Assembly (NCBI GenBank): GCA_017590115.1
Contig: JAGGNK010013670.1
Span: 2,105,343-2,169,342 of the forward strand
DNA from: Montifringilla adamsi
Taxonomy: Eukaryota > Chordata > Aves > Passeriformes > Passeridae
DNA: 64,000 nucleotides
Direction: 5' to 3'
Each line of letters opens with the position of its first letter. The first letter of the stretch is position 1. The position numbers were made by a program, and so were the translations under genes. The notes beneath the pieces are model-generated. The model ran no database searches and had not been told where the DNA came from. It was given only the letters and a program-made list of their open reading frames with translations. Positions 26,304-37,947 of this stretch are shown here, one piece after another.

Positions 26304-26734
26304 TATGGGAATAAATCACACAGACTCCATTTTCTTCATGGTGGAAAAAGCCCCCTCTTTATTCACATCACTCCTTTTGATACAGTTTTACAGACCTTGT
26401 GGGGGACTCCAATAATTTTCTTGTTAATTACTTTATTGGTCAGTAACAAGGTGTTATTTTGTGTTGATTGGTCACCCAAACTCTCAGTGTGTACTGCAGG
26501 GACAGTTGTTTGTGAGATAGTTTTCATTTTTCTATCTAACAGTGTAAAAACAGTTTCTACAGGTACAAGTTGTTTTTTTGATTGTTATGTTAATGAACTG
26601 CTCGCACCAGGATTGCTCTCACATGGGAACTTGCAAAGGGCTAGCCTGACAAGGCCAGCCACTGATTTTAGGAGAGAAGACTTGATTTTATGAGGCCTTT
26701 CTTTATAATTTTTCTGCCTTGACACACTGCTACA
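26304..26734 (-). mobile_element. Solo LTR, family C (copy 2)
   Basis: 431 bp, flanked by the perfect 6-bp duplication TGTGTC (26298-26303 and 26735-26740). The antisense poly(A) signal is at 26358-26363. It aligns along its length with the copy at 22948, in the same orientation, for example through the CATGGTGGAAAAAGCCCCCT and TCATTTTTCTATCTAACAG blocks. Its duplication differs from that of copy 1, so the two are separate integrations. The outermost dinucleotide at the low end is TA instead of TG. Confidence 0.95.
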
Positions 26735-26740
26735 TGTGTC

Positions 26741-29374
26741 TCCATCCAGGAGGCACTGGAGGAGCTGCAGAAATCCCTCCCTGCTTTGCTGGGATTCACC
26801 ACAACACCTTGAGGAATAACCGTTTGGTAAAACATTCTGAAGATGAAGGCTTATAGGCTGTATTCACCCTAAAGAAGTCCAAGTCCTCTCTTTGAGCAGA
26901 TTTGGGTTCAGCATGCTTCTAGGAAAGATCTGCCAGTACCATGTTTTAGTCTCCAGATCACTCTATTTTCTTTTACAGGACTCAGTTTTGTTCCTTGGGC
27001 CACCAAAGAGTGTACACCAATTTATAGGTATCGGGGGGGTTAATTTGAGTGTGTTTAAGTGCAAAACCAACCCCTCTGGAGTCTCTGCTTTGCTTTTCCT
27101 CAGCCCCTGCCCTACCCACACACTGGACACCCTCTCCAAGGACAAGCCTGCAGCTTTAGGGTCCATCTCAAAATCTCCATGCCAACTGCAACTCTTAGGA
27201 AAAAAAGTTACTAGAGGATCTGTTAAACAAAGAGGCAGCACTGGAAACTTTCACCCCTTTTCCTGGGGTTTTAGGGATGCCACCAGCCTCATGCTCCAAC
27301 AGTGCATGGAGGCTGCTGGGGAACTGAGAGAGCTCCCACAGGGACACAGCACTGGAGGGTCCCTGGGAGGCTTTTTCTCCTATCAATCTCCAAATCTATA
27401 GTTTTATGCTCTGCCAGTATTTAGACATGCAGTGCTCCCAGTTAAAGGACCTTTAAGGAGTTAAAGGACAGGACTTTGGGAGCTGAGCACTTGCAGGGAC
27501 AGAAGGGAGGCACACACCAGCCTGACACTGGAACAGAGATGCTCCTGCCCTGGGCAAACCTCACCCAGCCCCTCCTTCAACAGCCCTTGGCAACAGAACC
27601 AGACAGACCCCCTGCACACCTCTGCTTTTCCACTTCCATGTTCCTGTGGAAGGGGGGGAGATGTGCCAGTGCTGGCAAAGGCTGCTGACATCAGAGGGTA
27701 TGTGTGAAACAGGAGTGCCTGCAATACAGCGCTCATTTGGCAGATCGAAAAATAATAGCAAAAAAATAATAATAAATATGGTTATTAATGAGCAGAAGGA
27801 GCCCTGGGAGACACATGAGCTGTTTGAACAAGCAGATATTTCTGTCCCTCCCTGTGTAATCAATGTGTGTTTATTTCTTTATTTAGCTCAATGCTCACCC
27901 TTTGAGAAGATGAAAGTGTCAAGATAATCCTCTCCTTATCATGCCCTGCACAAGGGAAAGCTTTGAAGGTACAATATGCAGAAACACTGGGCTCTCCTGT
28001 GACTTCTCCAGATTTAATTAGCCCAACCTTCTGTATGGATCCTGCCTTCCTCCCCAAACAGCCCTTTTTTCCCCCCTCCCCAGCCTCAGACAAGCTTCTG
28101 GACTCACTGGCAAAATAGCAGCTGCTCAAGCCCTCAGTTTAATTCAGAGCTTGGCTCTCCAAGATGAGCTAAAAAAAAATGCCACCCCAAAGATGGAGCT
28201 GCTTTTAGCATTATACACGAGCTGCAACTGCCAAGGAAAGTTTATCTTGGAGCCAATGTGAGCTCCGTTGCTCCAAGTTAAATATTTCCATTTAAAAAGT
28301 AGAATGAACTATACTGTGGGACTTCCAATTGCTTCCTGAAATATTAAGAAGGAATATCTTTAAACATTAATATTTTGTTACAGTGCTGAAGCCTTTCTAA
28401 GGGAGGGTTATTTTTTAGAGCTGTATATTTTTCTCTGCATAATTGGAGCCTCTGATCTGTGCCTGTACTCTGTGCTCCCAAAAGTCGCTGTACACCAGCA
28501 ACCTTCCTTCCAAAGCAATCAATAAAAATCCTTCTTTTTTCTCTTCCCTGCTATTCCTGCTGCTAGGAGGCACATGCCAAGGACACCTGTGTGTGAGCCC
28601 TTGAGGTAAGTGCCCCATGACGTGCTGAACCTCAGTGACCCCACAGGGCTGCCAAGAGCCTCCTTGGGCTGCACCCACCCGCACTGACACACCCATGGAT
28701 GTGCTCCCACTGCCCATCCCACATGGACCAGCACTGGGACCAGCTGCTTCCAGCCAGCCAGGCCTTCCCTGTGACCCAGCCCATGGCCCATCCACCCTCT
28801 CTGGCACCGGGGAAGCAGCCAGCAAAAGGGCAGATCAGGAGAGCAGATTTAATGACGTTTTCATGGTAGGGAAGGGAAAAAAATGTAAAAAATAAGAAGA
28901 AGAGAGAAGAGGGAGAAAAATTATGTTGCTTCCAGGCTATTTACATGTTCATTTCTCAAGAGAATGTGACACTTTTTCCTTTTTCTCAAATTAACTTCTG
29001 TGTCACAGGTGGAATAAAAGGATTGGATGGACAGGAACTGAAACACGGGGAAATGAAGGAGTGGGAGCGTGTGTTTGTGATCTGCAGGAGCCAGGGCAGG
29101 GACAGCAGTGCAGCCCTGCTATGCCAGCCACTGTTCAGCAGCTTGCTATGTTGGCCTCCTCTTCCAAGGTCTCCCAGAAGTCCTTTTTGCCAGGTTTTTT
29201 TCTCACCCCCTTCAGAGCAAACAAAGCGTTGAGCGGGCGGTTGGAGCTGCTGGAGCATTCATGTGCTCAGTGGGACAGTCCCAGGGGTGGAGGGCTGGCC
29301 CTCAGCTGTATGGCCAGCTCAGGGGGACATCAGAGCCAGCAGGACAGCCCCAGCACTCGTGCTGGAGGCAAGGG
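26741..29374. other. non-coding; candidate conserved elements at 27730-28010 and 28150-28450
   Basis: The two AT-rich sub-intervals carry ATTA-type motifs and little low-complexity sequence. Everything else looks unique and non-coding. The candidates are inference from composition only. Confidence 0.3.
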
Positions 29375-29730
29375 TGTGGCAGTCACATTCTCTGAAAAAT
29401 CCCTGCACCCAGGATTCTTCTCCTGGGAAGCTGAGAAGCCTCAGAGAAAAAGGAAAACAATTCTTATCTCATTTGCTTCTCCTGTGTTGTGCTCCTGTGG
29501 AATGTGTTTGGAGATTGTTTACCCACAGGTGATTGTTTCACTGCATTCTGCTGTGAGTTGTTTTCACTCTTTGGCCAACCAGGGCCAAGCTGTGTTGGGA
29601 CTCTGGAAACAGTCATGAGTCTCATTATTATCTTTTTAGCATTCAGTAAGTATCCTTTCTGTATTCTTTAGTATAGTATAGTATTCTTTAACATAATATA
29701 GTATAATAAAGTAATAAATTAGCCTTCTGA
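29375..29730 (+). mobile_element. LTR family A (copy 3), 3'-truncated
   Basis: Starts TGTGGCAGTCACATTC and follows family A through GTAATAAATTAGCCTTCTGA, where it stops at 29730. The last ~70 bp found in copies 1, 2, 4 and 5 are missing and CR1 3'-end sequence follows directly. No target duplication can be assigned because one end is lost. Confidence 0.93.
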
Positions 29731-29790
29731 TGAGTTGGAATGACATGAGCTGTAAGGTCCCTTCCAGCCTGAGCCATGCTGTGATGATCC
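29731..29790 (+). mobile_element. CR1 LINE extreme 3' end
   Basis: About 60 bp reading GTTGGAATGACATGAGC and AAGGTCCCTTCCAGCC, the sense-strand CR1 tail, abutting the truncated LTR-A. Confidence 0.8.
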
Positions 29791-30002
29791 CATGGATGTG
29801 CTGTGCTGGGCTGGCTGTGTGCCCTCAGGGAACCTTACCGAGGCACCCTGTGGCCATCACCCTTGATCTGCTGGGACACCCTGGTGCCAAATCTGCTTTC
29901 TGCACAATGAGCCAAGTCCTGCTCCTTCAGTACCACTGCAAGGGGCAGCCAAACCCCAGCCTGGACCAGAGTCCAGCCCTCAACAGAGAGCTCCTGGTGT
30001 CA

Positions 30003-30380
30003 TGAGTATATATTGCTGTATATGTACTATATATACAGCAATACATATAATATATAAAAAATAACGTAATAATAAATAATATAATGTATTAATAAAAATA
30101 TATTACATTATATTTCATAATATTAATGTAATCGTTATAGTAGTTAATATAAAATATATTACATATAACATTTTTCTAGTAAATATTATAATTTAATATG
30201 TTATTATATTATTTATATTAATAACATCATATACTTGTATAAATGTATATAAAATTATAATATACTTGTATAGATAATAAAATAATATAAATAATTTATA
30301 CATATGAAATATATATATTTATATGTATAATAACATATAAAATATATACATTTTTTATATATATATATAATTAGTCAGGT
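30003..30380. repeat. AT-rich block (~375 bp)
   Basis: Almost pure A/T with nested TATA/ATAT palindromic words and no simple fixed period. Such sequence can form cruciforms and unwinds easily. It could also be a degenerated (AT)n microsatellite. Confidence 0.9.
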
Positions 30381-31475
30381 AACTTTTAAAATCAGAGGGA
30401 TTTTTTTGGGCACTGGAGGGGGAGCAGGGAAGAGAGAGCAGAAGGAGAGCTCATTTCTCTGTGAGATCTGTCTCCCAGCTGGCTTAAGCACTGACCTCCA
30501 CAGCTCTGCTATGGGGAAGTCCAGCTGGCTTCTCTGGGTCACATATGGGTTGGGTTTGGCGGTTTTTTTGAGGGTTTGTGTTCTGTATTTTTTTATTATT
30601 TTGTGGACTTGTGCCCTCAGAAAACAAAACTCACCACCCTGCCTTCTGCACAACAGAGAAAAGGTGTAAAGCCCGTGCCTCTAGCTCCACTTAAAACTTC
30701 ACAGACTGCAATACCCACTTCAACTGCACTGCCATTCCTGGCCAAGATGGCTTTGGAAATGCACAAGTTCTGAGGCGGCAGAAGCCTGTCTGTCCCCCAG
30801 GCATTCCTCGTGGAATGGGTGGGTTTAGGACACCATGGGTCAGTGTTTTAGGGACCTCCATCTGTGCAGGAGGTGACAACGTCGAGCTGCTGTGGGCTGG
30901 CACCCTGAGGCACAGCAGGCAGCTCGGAGTTATTTGTTTGTCTGGGACTGCACGTAAACCTCCAGGGTCAGAAGTGTTTCAGTGCTTTGCTTGAGGGCTT
31001 TGTGGTTTCTGGGTGTGCAGCTGGAGGGACCTTGGACCTTGGTGGTGCACTCAAGGAGGAAAGGGGAGGTCAGTGTTCCTCCAGAGAGGTTCAGAACATC
31101 ACTGCAGCAGTGGGATTTATCTCACTTTGAGCGGCCACAGCTCTATCAGATTTCACCACTGTTCACCCCTAAGCACCTGGGGGAGTGTGGGTGTTCCCAG
31201 AACATGATTCCCCTCTCGTAACATGGGCATGTGATGTTGGACCTGAGGACTCACATCCCACATTGCCTGTTCCTCCCCAGCACTACTGAGGCTGGCTGAG
31301 GGTCCCACTCCAAGGGTGTCTTTGTCAACCTCAGCCCAGCCTTTGCTCCACCAGAATAAAAGGAAAGCAAAACATAATAAATTTTAGTATTCAATTTGAG
31401 AAGAATTTCCATTTTGAAGAAGAAAATGTACCTACCACAACAATAGCATTAGTCTAGTTTGACATTTCAACTCTT

Positions 31476-31476
<1 letters not shown>

Positions 31477-31507
<31 letters not shown>
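31477..31507. repeat. poly-T homopolymer (31 T)
   Basis: An uninterrupted T run with no recognisable retroposed body on either side. Confidence 0.9.
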
Positions 31508-31508
<1 letters not shown>

Positions 31509-31899
31509 GAAAAGCTTGAAACAAAGAAGCCAGTGGAAAAGAAAAGCTCTTCTTCCCAGCTCCCAGAAAAATTCAAATGGAGGACCCTTGCCTTCCCCAC
31601 CTGCAGTATGTAGGTCAAGTCCTGTCTGTGCTCTAAGGGACAGGATTTGCTGTGTGGAAAATCAGGCAGTGGCAGCAGATGAGGCTCCCAGTGCCCCTGG
31701 CTGGGCCATGGACCAGGAGAGGACACGGGACAGGCTCTGTCCCTGCCCTGTCCCCCACACTCAGGACCTGCTCTGCTTCAATCACAGCAGCCTGGAAAAC
31801 ACCCAGACCCTGCCCCATGGACATCACAGCTCTCCTGGCTGAAAGGAGCCACGAAATCTTTTCTCCAGATCAACTTCAGCTGCTAATCCAAGACAGCTA

Positions 31900-32316
31900 T
31901 CTTGTATTTGTGGGGACCCTCGTGGCAGGGAGGAAAGATGAGTCTGACTCATCTTCATGTTCTCAGAAGGCCAATTTATTACTTTATGATACTATATTAT
32001 ATTAAAGAATACTATACTATACTAAAGAATACAGGAAGGATACTTACAGAATGCTCAAAAAATAATAATGAAACTCGTGACTCTCTCCAGAGTCTGACAC
32101 AGCTTGGCACTGATTGGCCAAAGAGTGAAAACAACTCACAGCAGAATGCAATGAAACAATCACTGTGGGTAAACAATCTCCAAACACATTCCACAGGAGC
32201 ACAACACAGGAGAAGCAAATGAGATAAAATTGTTTTCCTTTTTCTCTGAGGCTTCTCAGCTTCCCAGGAGAAAAGTCCTGTGCAAAGGGATTTTTTCAGA
32301 GCATGTGAATGCCACA
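31900..32316 (-). mobile_element. Solo LTR, family A (copy 4)
   Basis: 417 bp, reverse-complement orientation, flanked by the perfect 6-bp duplication CAGCTA (31894-31899 and 32317-32322). Low end TCTTGTATTTGTGGGGACCC, high end GAATGCCACA. It aligns with copies 2 and 5. Perfect duplications in copies 4 and 5 define the family termini as TGT... to ...ACAAGA in the sense direction. Confidence 0.95.
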
Positions 32317-32322
32317 CAGCTA

Positions 32323-34172
32323 CAAAGATAAACTCTGAGTTTAAAGCAGACCCTGAATGCACAAAATGCTGTTCAGCTGGGTGGCACTGTGAGAGCAGAG
32401 AGTGTTAGAGGAGCTGGGGAGCGGCTGGCTGGGCTTTGTGCCTGCCCCAAGTTCCACCTCACCCCTGTGGGGAAAAGGGCTCTGCATCTTCACCTGCTAA
32501 ATATCCCAGTTGTGGATATTCCTATATGGAATATATGGAAGTTAAAAGAAATACGGAAGTTAGAAGAAATTAAATATTTAGCAGTTGTGTGAAGGCACCT
32601 TGGGATGAAAGTGTATGGTTACAAAGCTGTCATCTTATCCATTCATCATCATATTTTTTTATGTAGCAGACATGTGTCTTGTTGGCAAGGACACTTGTGT
32701 TTTAAACCAGCCTCATAAATCTCATTAAGATGTCTTTTCTAAACCATCTGTGCCAAAAAACCAGGAACAGGCACCCACTTGACATGATCCTAGCTCCCTT
32801 AGGGTTCTTCTCACCCAAGTCCTCAGCAGGAGCTCTTTGGACACTTCATGAGCCTCCTGAGATACCTACAGCAGGACCAGCACACACCTGGACCCACTAG
32901 AAAGGCTCCTGCAGATTTTAAACATACATTGGGGAACATCCAGAATTTCCTTCCCCACTATAAACACAAGAAACCAAACCCACTTTTCACCTTGTGGCCA
33001 CGGAGAGCTGTAACCTGGCAAACTCATCTGGGCTGAACTCCAGCGGGAGGCTGCGGGGCAAACAGGGGATGTGCCTTGCAAAGCCACTCATGTTTGGGGC
33101 ATTACACTGCAAGGCCACAGCCTCATCTCTGGGAGTGCCACCAGAACCTGCTCCTCTGGGAAAGGAGGTGGCTGGACATCACAGGGCCGGGTTGGAGCCC
33201 AGATGCTTTGGCTGCCTTGAGGCAGAATGAAATCCAACATCACTGGTTCCTGGAGGCAGAGCAGAGCTGTGGGAAACACTCCGTTAGGACACAGACATTT
33301 TTAAAAGGCACAATATTGTATTTCTGGGGAATCTTTAATTCAAACTGATTAAATAATGATCCCCTGCGGTGATTTATCCTTTCAAATACCCACTCAAGGA
33401 GTAATTCAGTGTGCTGGCAGCACCACAGGCTCACTGCCCATCTCACGTGAGCTTGCAGGACTTTGACGTACTCTCACAGAGGCAATGCCTCCCTCTTCAA
33501 CAGCACAACCAATTTAATTTAGTGCTGGCTTTGCTGTCCCACAGACACTCTCCTTTATCAAGCATGATGCCTCCATGACATTTGGTGGCATCTGGCCCAC
33601 AGCTGCTTCTTAGGGGGTCCCATCAGCCTCTGGAGCAGAGATATCCTCATTTTCCTGGCAGCAGAGTCTGTGGGAGCTGCTATCAGCTTTGTTCAAGAGT
33701 GGGAAGGGAGGGATGAAGGGAATGGATGGAGACACCCCCAGGCAGGCCTGTGCAGGGCTGTTTTCCAGACAGCTGCCTCCTGTGAGAAACGACTGCTCAC
33801 TTAAAAAATAAATATTAAACTTTAACAAAAACTACAACAACATACTAAATAAGGAAAAATTACAGCACTGGGAGCCCCCATGACTATCAGGCATGTGCTC
33901 ATCTGCAAAATGGATGCTCTGCCTTTTATACCCTTAGCCTCTCTCAGTTTTGCCAGTTAACTCCTTCTCTGCCATCCACTGGTGGAGATCACTTTTCACA
34001 CCTTGACTGGAGCTCAGGTGTTGTTACCTCACCTCTCCTGGTGACAAGCTGGCCCTCTCTGAGTGTCTTGACTGCTGAGGCTGTTACAAGGGGAGGGAAG
34101 AGGATTGAGGGAGAACATATTACAGTAACATCACTGTACATCTATATAATATCTGTGTAATATCCATCTCTT
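32323..34172. other. non-coding; possible unassigned LTR-like segment near 33781-34095
   Basis: Mostly unrecognised. The 33781-34095 stretch starts TGTGAGAAACGACTG and holds an antisense TATA-like word (TTTTATACCC near 33926), which is LTR-like, but I found no second copy, no poly(A) signal in the right place and no target duplication. Confidence 0.3.
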
Positions 34173-34300
34173 AATTGTGAGAGCCACTATTGCATTACTT
34201 ATCTATGACACTCCCAAATCAGCACAGCCTGCTGAGAATTGTGAGGGCCACTATTGCATTACTTATCTATGACACTCCCAAATCAGCACAGCCTGCTGAG
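34173..34300. repeat. 64-bp tandem duplication (2 copies)
   Basis: Units 34173-34236 and 34237-34300 begin AATTGTGAG and end CTGCTGAG. They differ at a single position (GAGAGCC versus GAGGGCC). The duplication is head to tail with no spacer. Confidence 0.95.
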
Positions 34301-34630
34301 CCTCTCTCTGTGACATCTTCCTGCCACATGCAGGCCTGCCAGAGACCTGACTTTTCACAGGTCACTCCTTGGGGCTCTCTGACTACACACTGACGAAAAC
34401 AATCCAGAAATAAGGATTTGGGGGCAGGGAAGAGGAGCATTTGTTTGAGTGGACACACTCTGCCCACCCTGGATCTGCTGGGAGAAGGCATTTCCATGGG
34501 TGAGGGAGAAAAGGAGGCTGCTCACGGAGCCAGAGCAGGGGGCTGCTCTGTGGGGCAGCCCTGGCACCTCTCTCTGGCCACTGAGGCAAAAAGAGGCAGA
34601 TTGGACAGAAAAGCAAGGAAGCAGTGGCGC

Positions 34631-35010
34631 TGTGGGGATGTCACAGCCTGGTCAGAGAGGGAGAAAACCAGATAAGTTTTCCCAGAATCAGCCTGGGAGA
34701 CTTTAAGGAGTTGAAGATAAACAATGATATTCAATTATTAAAACAACCTGCAGGTGTTGTTTGCCTAATATCTGTTTTCTTGTTATTCTCATAAAATTGT
34801 TTATAAATTTAAAATTAAATACATAATTTTTTGGGTGTCTTGTTAATTACCCAGTCAGATGAAATGCATTGATTAATATTAAATTGATTTATTAAATGAC
34901 CAATCAGCTCCACCTGTATCCATCAGTGTATAAAAGAAGAGGTTCCAAGTGAAGACTTGTGCTTAAGTCACTCAGATTTCTGGTGGTCTCTTTGTCATGT
35001 CTCACTGAGC
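34631..35010 (+). mobile_element. LTR-like element, family E (copy 2)
   Basis: Starts TGTGGGGATGTCACAGCCTG and matches the reverse complement of 24165-24485 over the U3-like half (GATAAACAATGAT, GAAATGCATTGATTAA). A TATA box (TATAAAAGAAG) sits near 34929, where the other copy has unrelated sequence. The 3' boundary is uncertain. No target duplication was confirmed. The orientation is set by the TATA box. Confidence 0.7.
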
Positions 35011-37108
35011 AGTGACAGTGCTGCAGGCAGCCCTGGCCTGCAGCCCCTCCAGAGCCCCCAGGGACACAGCAGCAGGCTCAGCTCTGAGCATCCCTGCCCA
35101 CCCCAAGCCCTCGTGCAGACACATCAGCAGGGCTGAAGGGCCATGAAGGGCCATGAGCCCTCTTTCCTGGTGAAAGCAGCTTTTCCAGCCCACGGAAGAC
35201 AATGCCACCAGCCTTGACTGGTGATGGCATTCATGTCCCTGTGCCCAGGGCCCCTGTCCTCACTCCCATCCATGCACACAGGTCTGATACCAGTGGGTTT
35301 AGGAGGCATGTGCAGGGCCTGGTGGCGAGCAGAGCTCCTGAAAGGAGCATTTGGAGGCCTTTTATCCCCCTAAACTGAATCCAGCTCCCTCCCAGGCACA
35401 CAACACACCCCCACAAATGGCTTTTGAAAGTTGCTTTCCCCCTGCTCTCCCTGTTGCAGGATTCAGCAGGTCCTGGGGTGTCACAGTCACTTTTGGGGAT
35501 GCCCTCTGGCAGACAGCAGTGGCTTTGCTGTTTCTCCCACCAGTTTCACGTGCCTGGCAGTGAGGTCAGTTATTTTCTCCCACTGGCACAGGTAGGATGT
35601 TCCTTTTGGGAGGAGAGGAGCCTGTTCACGGCAGCAACACCCCATGGTGTTGTCCAGAACCCCGCACAGTGACACAGGAAGGCTCAAACCAAGCTGTGTC
35701 CCCAGAATTCAGAGAGGTGTCCTGCTGAAACCCTTCACATGGCATCCCCCTCACTCCCCCTCCTCCAGTTCCCTGTGCTTCAGCCCAAGAGCCTTGCTGC
35801 TTTATTTATTCTGGGCATAAACATTCCTGGCAGCACTCATCAGTGCAGAGACAGGTCTCCCTCAGCTCCCCTGCCCAATTAGTGCCACTCTGCCTGTGTG
35901 CAGCAGGAGCAGCAGCCCCTGGCCACAGAAGGCAGCTCAGCATTGCCCCTGGCTACAGAATGCATCACACCTGCCTGCCTCTCACTGTCTTGGGTGAGCT
36001 GAACCCAATGAATATTTCAATAGGCTCTGCTTGCCCAGGGTGCTATTAATTTTGGAGTCCCTGTAATCCAATTCCTTTTCCTCCAAGTGGGTGGTGATTA
36101 TTAATTTCACAAGCTATGCTTCCACTAGCTCCTTCCCAGTCCCTTGTGGCTAAGGAATATTAATCCACATTCATCCTGTCATTCAGCTGCCCAGGAGACT
36201 CTGGTGTGAATAGTATTATTATTAATACCACTGCTCCACACGTGGTTAGAGCAACTTAAAGCCATCCAGGTGGGTTGCAAAGGTCATTTGCAGGAAGGCA
36301 CCTCAATCCTGCTGTTCAGACAAATAAAACAGGGCCCAGGCAGTGCTTTTTGGAGCTGTTTCTCCAGGTCCTGGACCTGCAGGTGCTGGTCCTGCCTTGC
36401 CAGGGCACAGGTGACAGACAATCCCAGAAAATCTTGGACCTGTGAAGGTCCAAGAGCAGGAGATGAGCTGCAGCCTTGTCCCAGCCATATCCCACAGCCA
36501 GCAAGGAGCAAATATTTCTGTCCTTCTTTTGGGGAAATTGGGGGAAAAAAATTAGAAAACCCAAACATGATCTCTCTACTTAAATAAAGTGCCATAATAC
36601 CCTGGAATGTAATCACTTTTGACACTCCAACCTCATTATCAAATTTGCTTGAAATTAGGCAATTCATTGGTGTTCTGCTGGAAAGGCAGATGGTGGAAGA
36701 AAGCAGCTGTTCTCTGCAGAGCAAAAAAGCCTTTCCCAGGCAGCCAGGTTTACCCAGGCAAGGTGAGACACATTTCAATCAAAAATCTCAGGGAGGGTTT
36801 TGACAACCCATCAAGGCTCCATTGAACATGGGGCACTAAAAGGCAGAGAGATAAACAGGAAAGAGAAAGCTGAGAAATATGAAATTAATTTAAATCAATT
36901 AAATTAAATTATTAACACCCCCTGAGGTCTCTCACAAGGGTCAGGGCACCAGTGAGTGACACAGGGAGGGAGGACAGGGGTGAGGCAGGGTTGAAGGAAC
37001 CCCATGGATCACAGGCTCAGCTTGGGGAGCATCCACACTGGTGCTAAAGGCAGAGCTTGGGGCTCTGCTGGGGCTGCTGCTGAGCAGAGCATCTCCACAG
37101 CTGCAAAC
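35011..37108. other. non-coding, nothing recognised
   Basis: GC-richer at the start (35010-35350), AT-richer at 36050-36250 and 36860-36920. No exon or element supported. Confidence 0.45.
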
Positions 37109-37355
37109 CCTCCTGAACCACCCTGTTCTTCTCCCTCATTCCTTCTGAACCACCCCAGTCCTCTCTCTCATTCCCCCTGAACCACCCTGCGCCTGTCTCT
37201 CATTCCTCCTGGATCATCCTGCTCCTTTCTCACTCCTCCTGAATCACCTCAGTCCTCTCATTCCTCCTGGATCACCCCAGTTCTCTCTCTCATTCCTCCT
37301 GGATCACCCCAGTTCTCTCTCTCATTCCTCCTGAACCACCCTGCTCCTCTCTCAG
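37109..37355. repeat. minisatellite, ~32-bp unit, about 8 copies
   Basis: The unit has the form CCTCCTGAACCACCCTGCTCC plus CTCTCTCTCATT. Eight units can be read, of 28-32 bp. Units 6 and 7 are identical 32-mers, units 4 and 5 are shortened, and the rest differ by a few substitutions (GAACC/GGATC, CTGCTCC/CAGTTCT). It is pyrimidine-rich on the plus strand. Confidence 0.92.
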
Positions 37356-37947
37356 CCAAAGCTGCAGTGTTCTCCTACCCCAAACAAACCCCAGTGCAAG
37401 TGCAGCCAGCCTCACAGCTGACTTTGTCTCCTGTGCACAGGGGCTGTGGCACAAGCCACAGGTCAGAGGCCCCTTCTCAAGGCAGTGAAGGCCAGCAGCA
37501 TCTGAAACCAGAGCATGTTTCAGTTTTGTACATTTTTGGCAGCTGAGATGGGCTGGAGGCTTCCCAGATGTAACTACTTTTGCAGTTTGTCCTCCTGGAA
37601 GAATGCAGCCTTCCCAAATTGTCAGCACTTCAGCCAGCACAGCCCCAGCAAAGGCACCAACACAATTACAAATGCAGAGGAGGGAAAGATTGCTGCGTCC
37701 CAGCCCTCATCCAGAAAGGACAAGGAGTCAAATCCCAGGGCTGCTGAGCTCACTTTGGGTGGCAAACTCTTGGTTTTCCAGATGCTGCAGAGCCCAGGCT
37801 GCCAGATGTCTGCAGTCCCACAGCCCTGCCTGCACAGGGTGGATGGCATGGAGCAGGGACAGCTGGGGCCATCAGCCTTGCAAGCAGCCCTCACTGCAGC
37901 AAGGGAGGATTCCATCCCCCCATTCACCCTACCAAACAATCATAAAA
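37356..37947. other. non-coding, nothing recognised
   Basis: About 590 bp between the minisatellite and a CR1 piece, with overlapping chance frames only. Confidence 0.45.

Larger units (their letters stand above)
29791..31893. other. non-coding, with AT block and poly-T
   Basis: Includes the AT-rich block (30003-30380) and the poly-T (31477-31507), each listed separately. The remainder shows no recognised element or exon. Confidence 0.45.

Noticed and set aside
22948..26734. 5' and 3' LTRs of one provirus
   Set aside because: The flanking duplications differ (TACAGC versus TGTGTC) and the interior holds other repeats, not retroviral genes.
37109..37355. Regularly spaced repeats that could suggest a CRISPR array
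   Set aside because: Units are contiguous with no unique spacers, and the surrounding genome is avian. It is a minisatellite. The same applies to 46334-46570.
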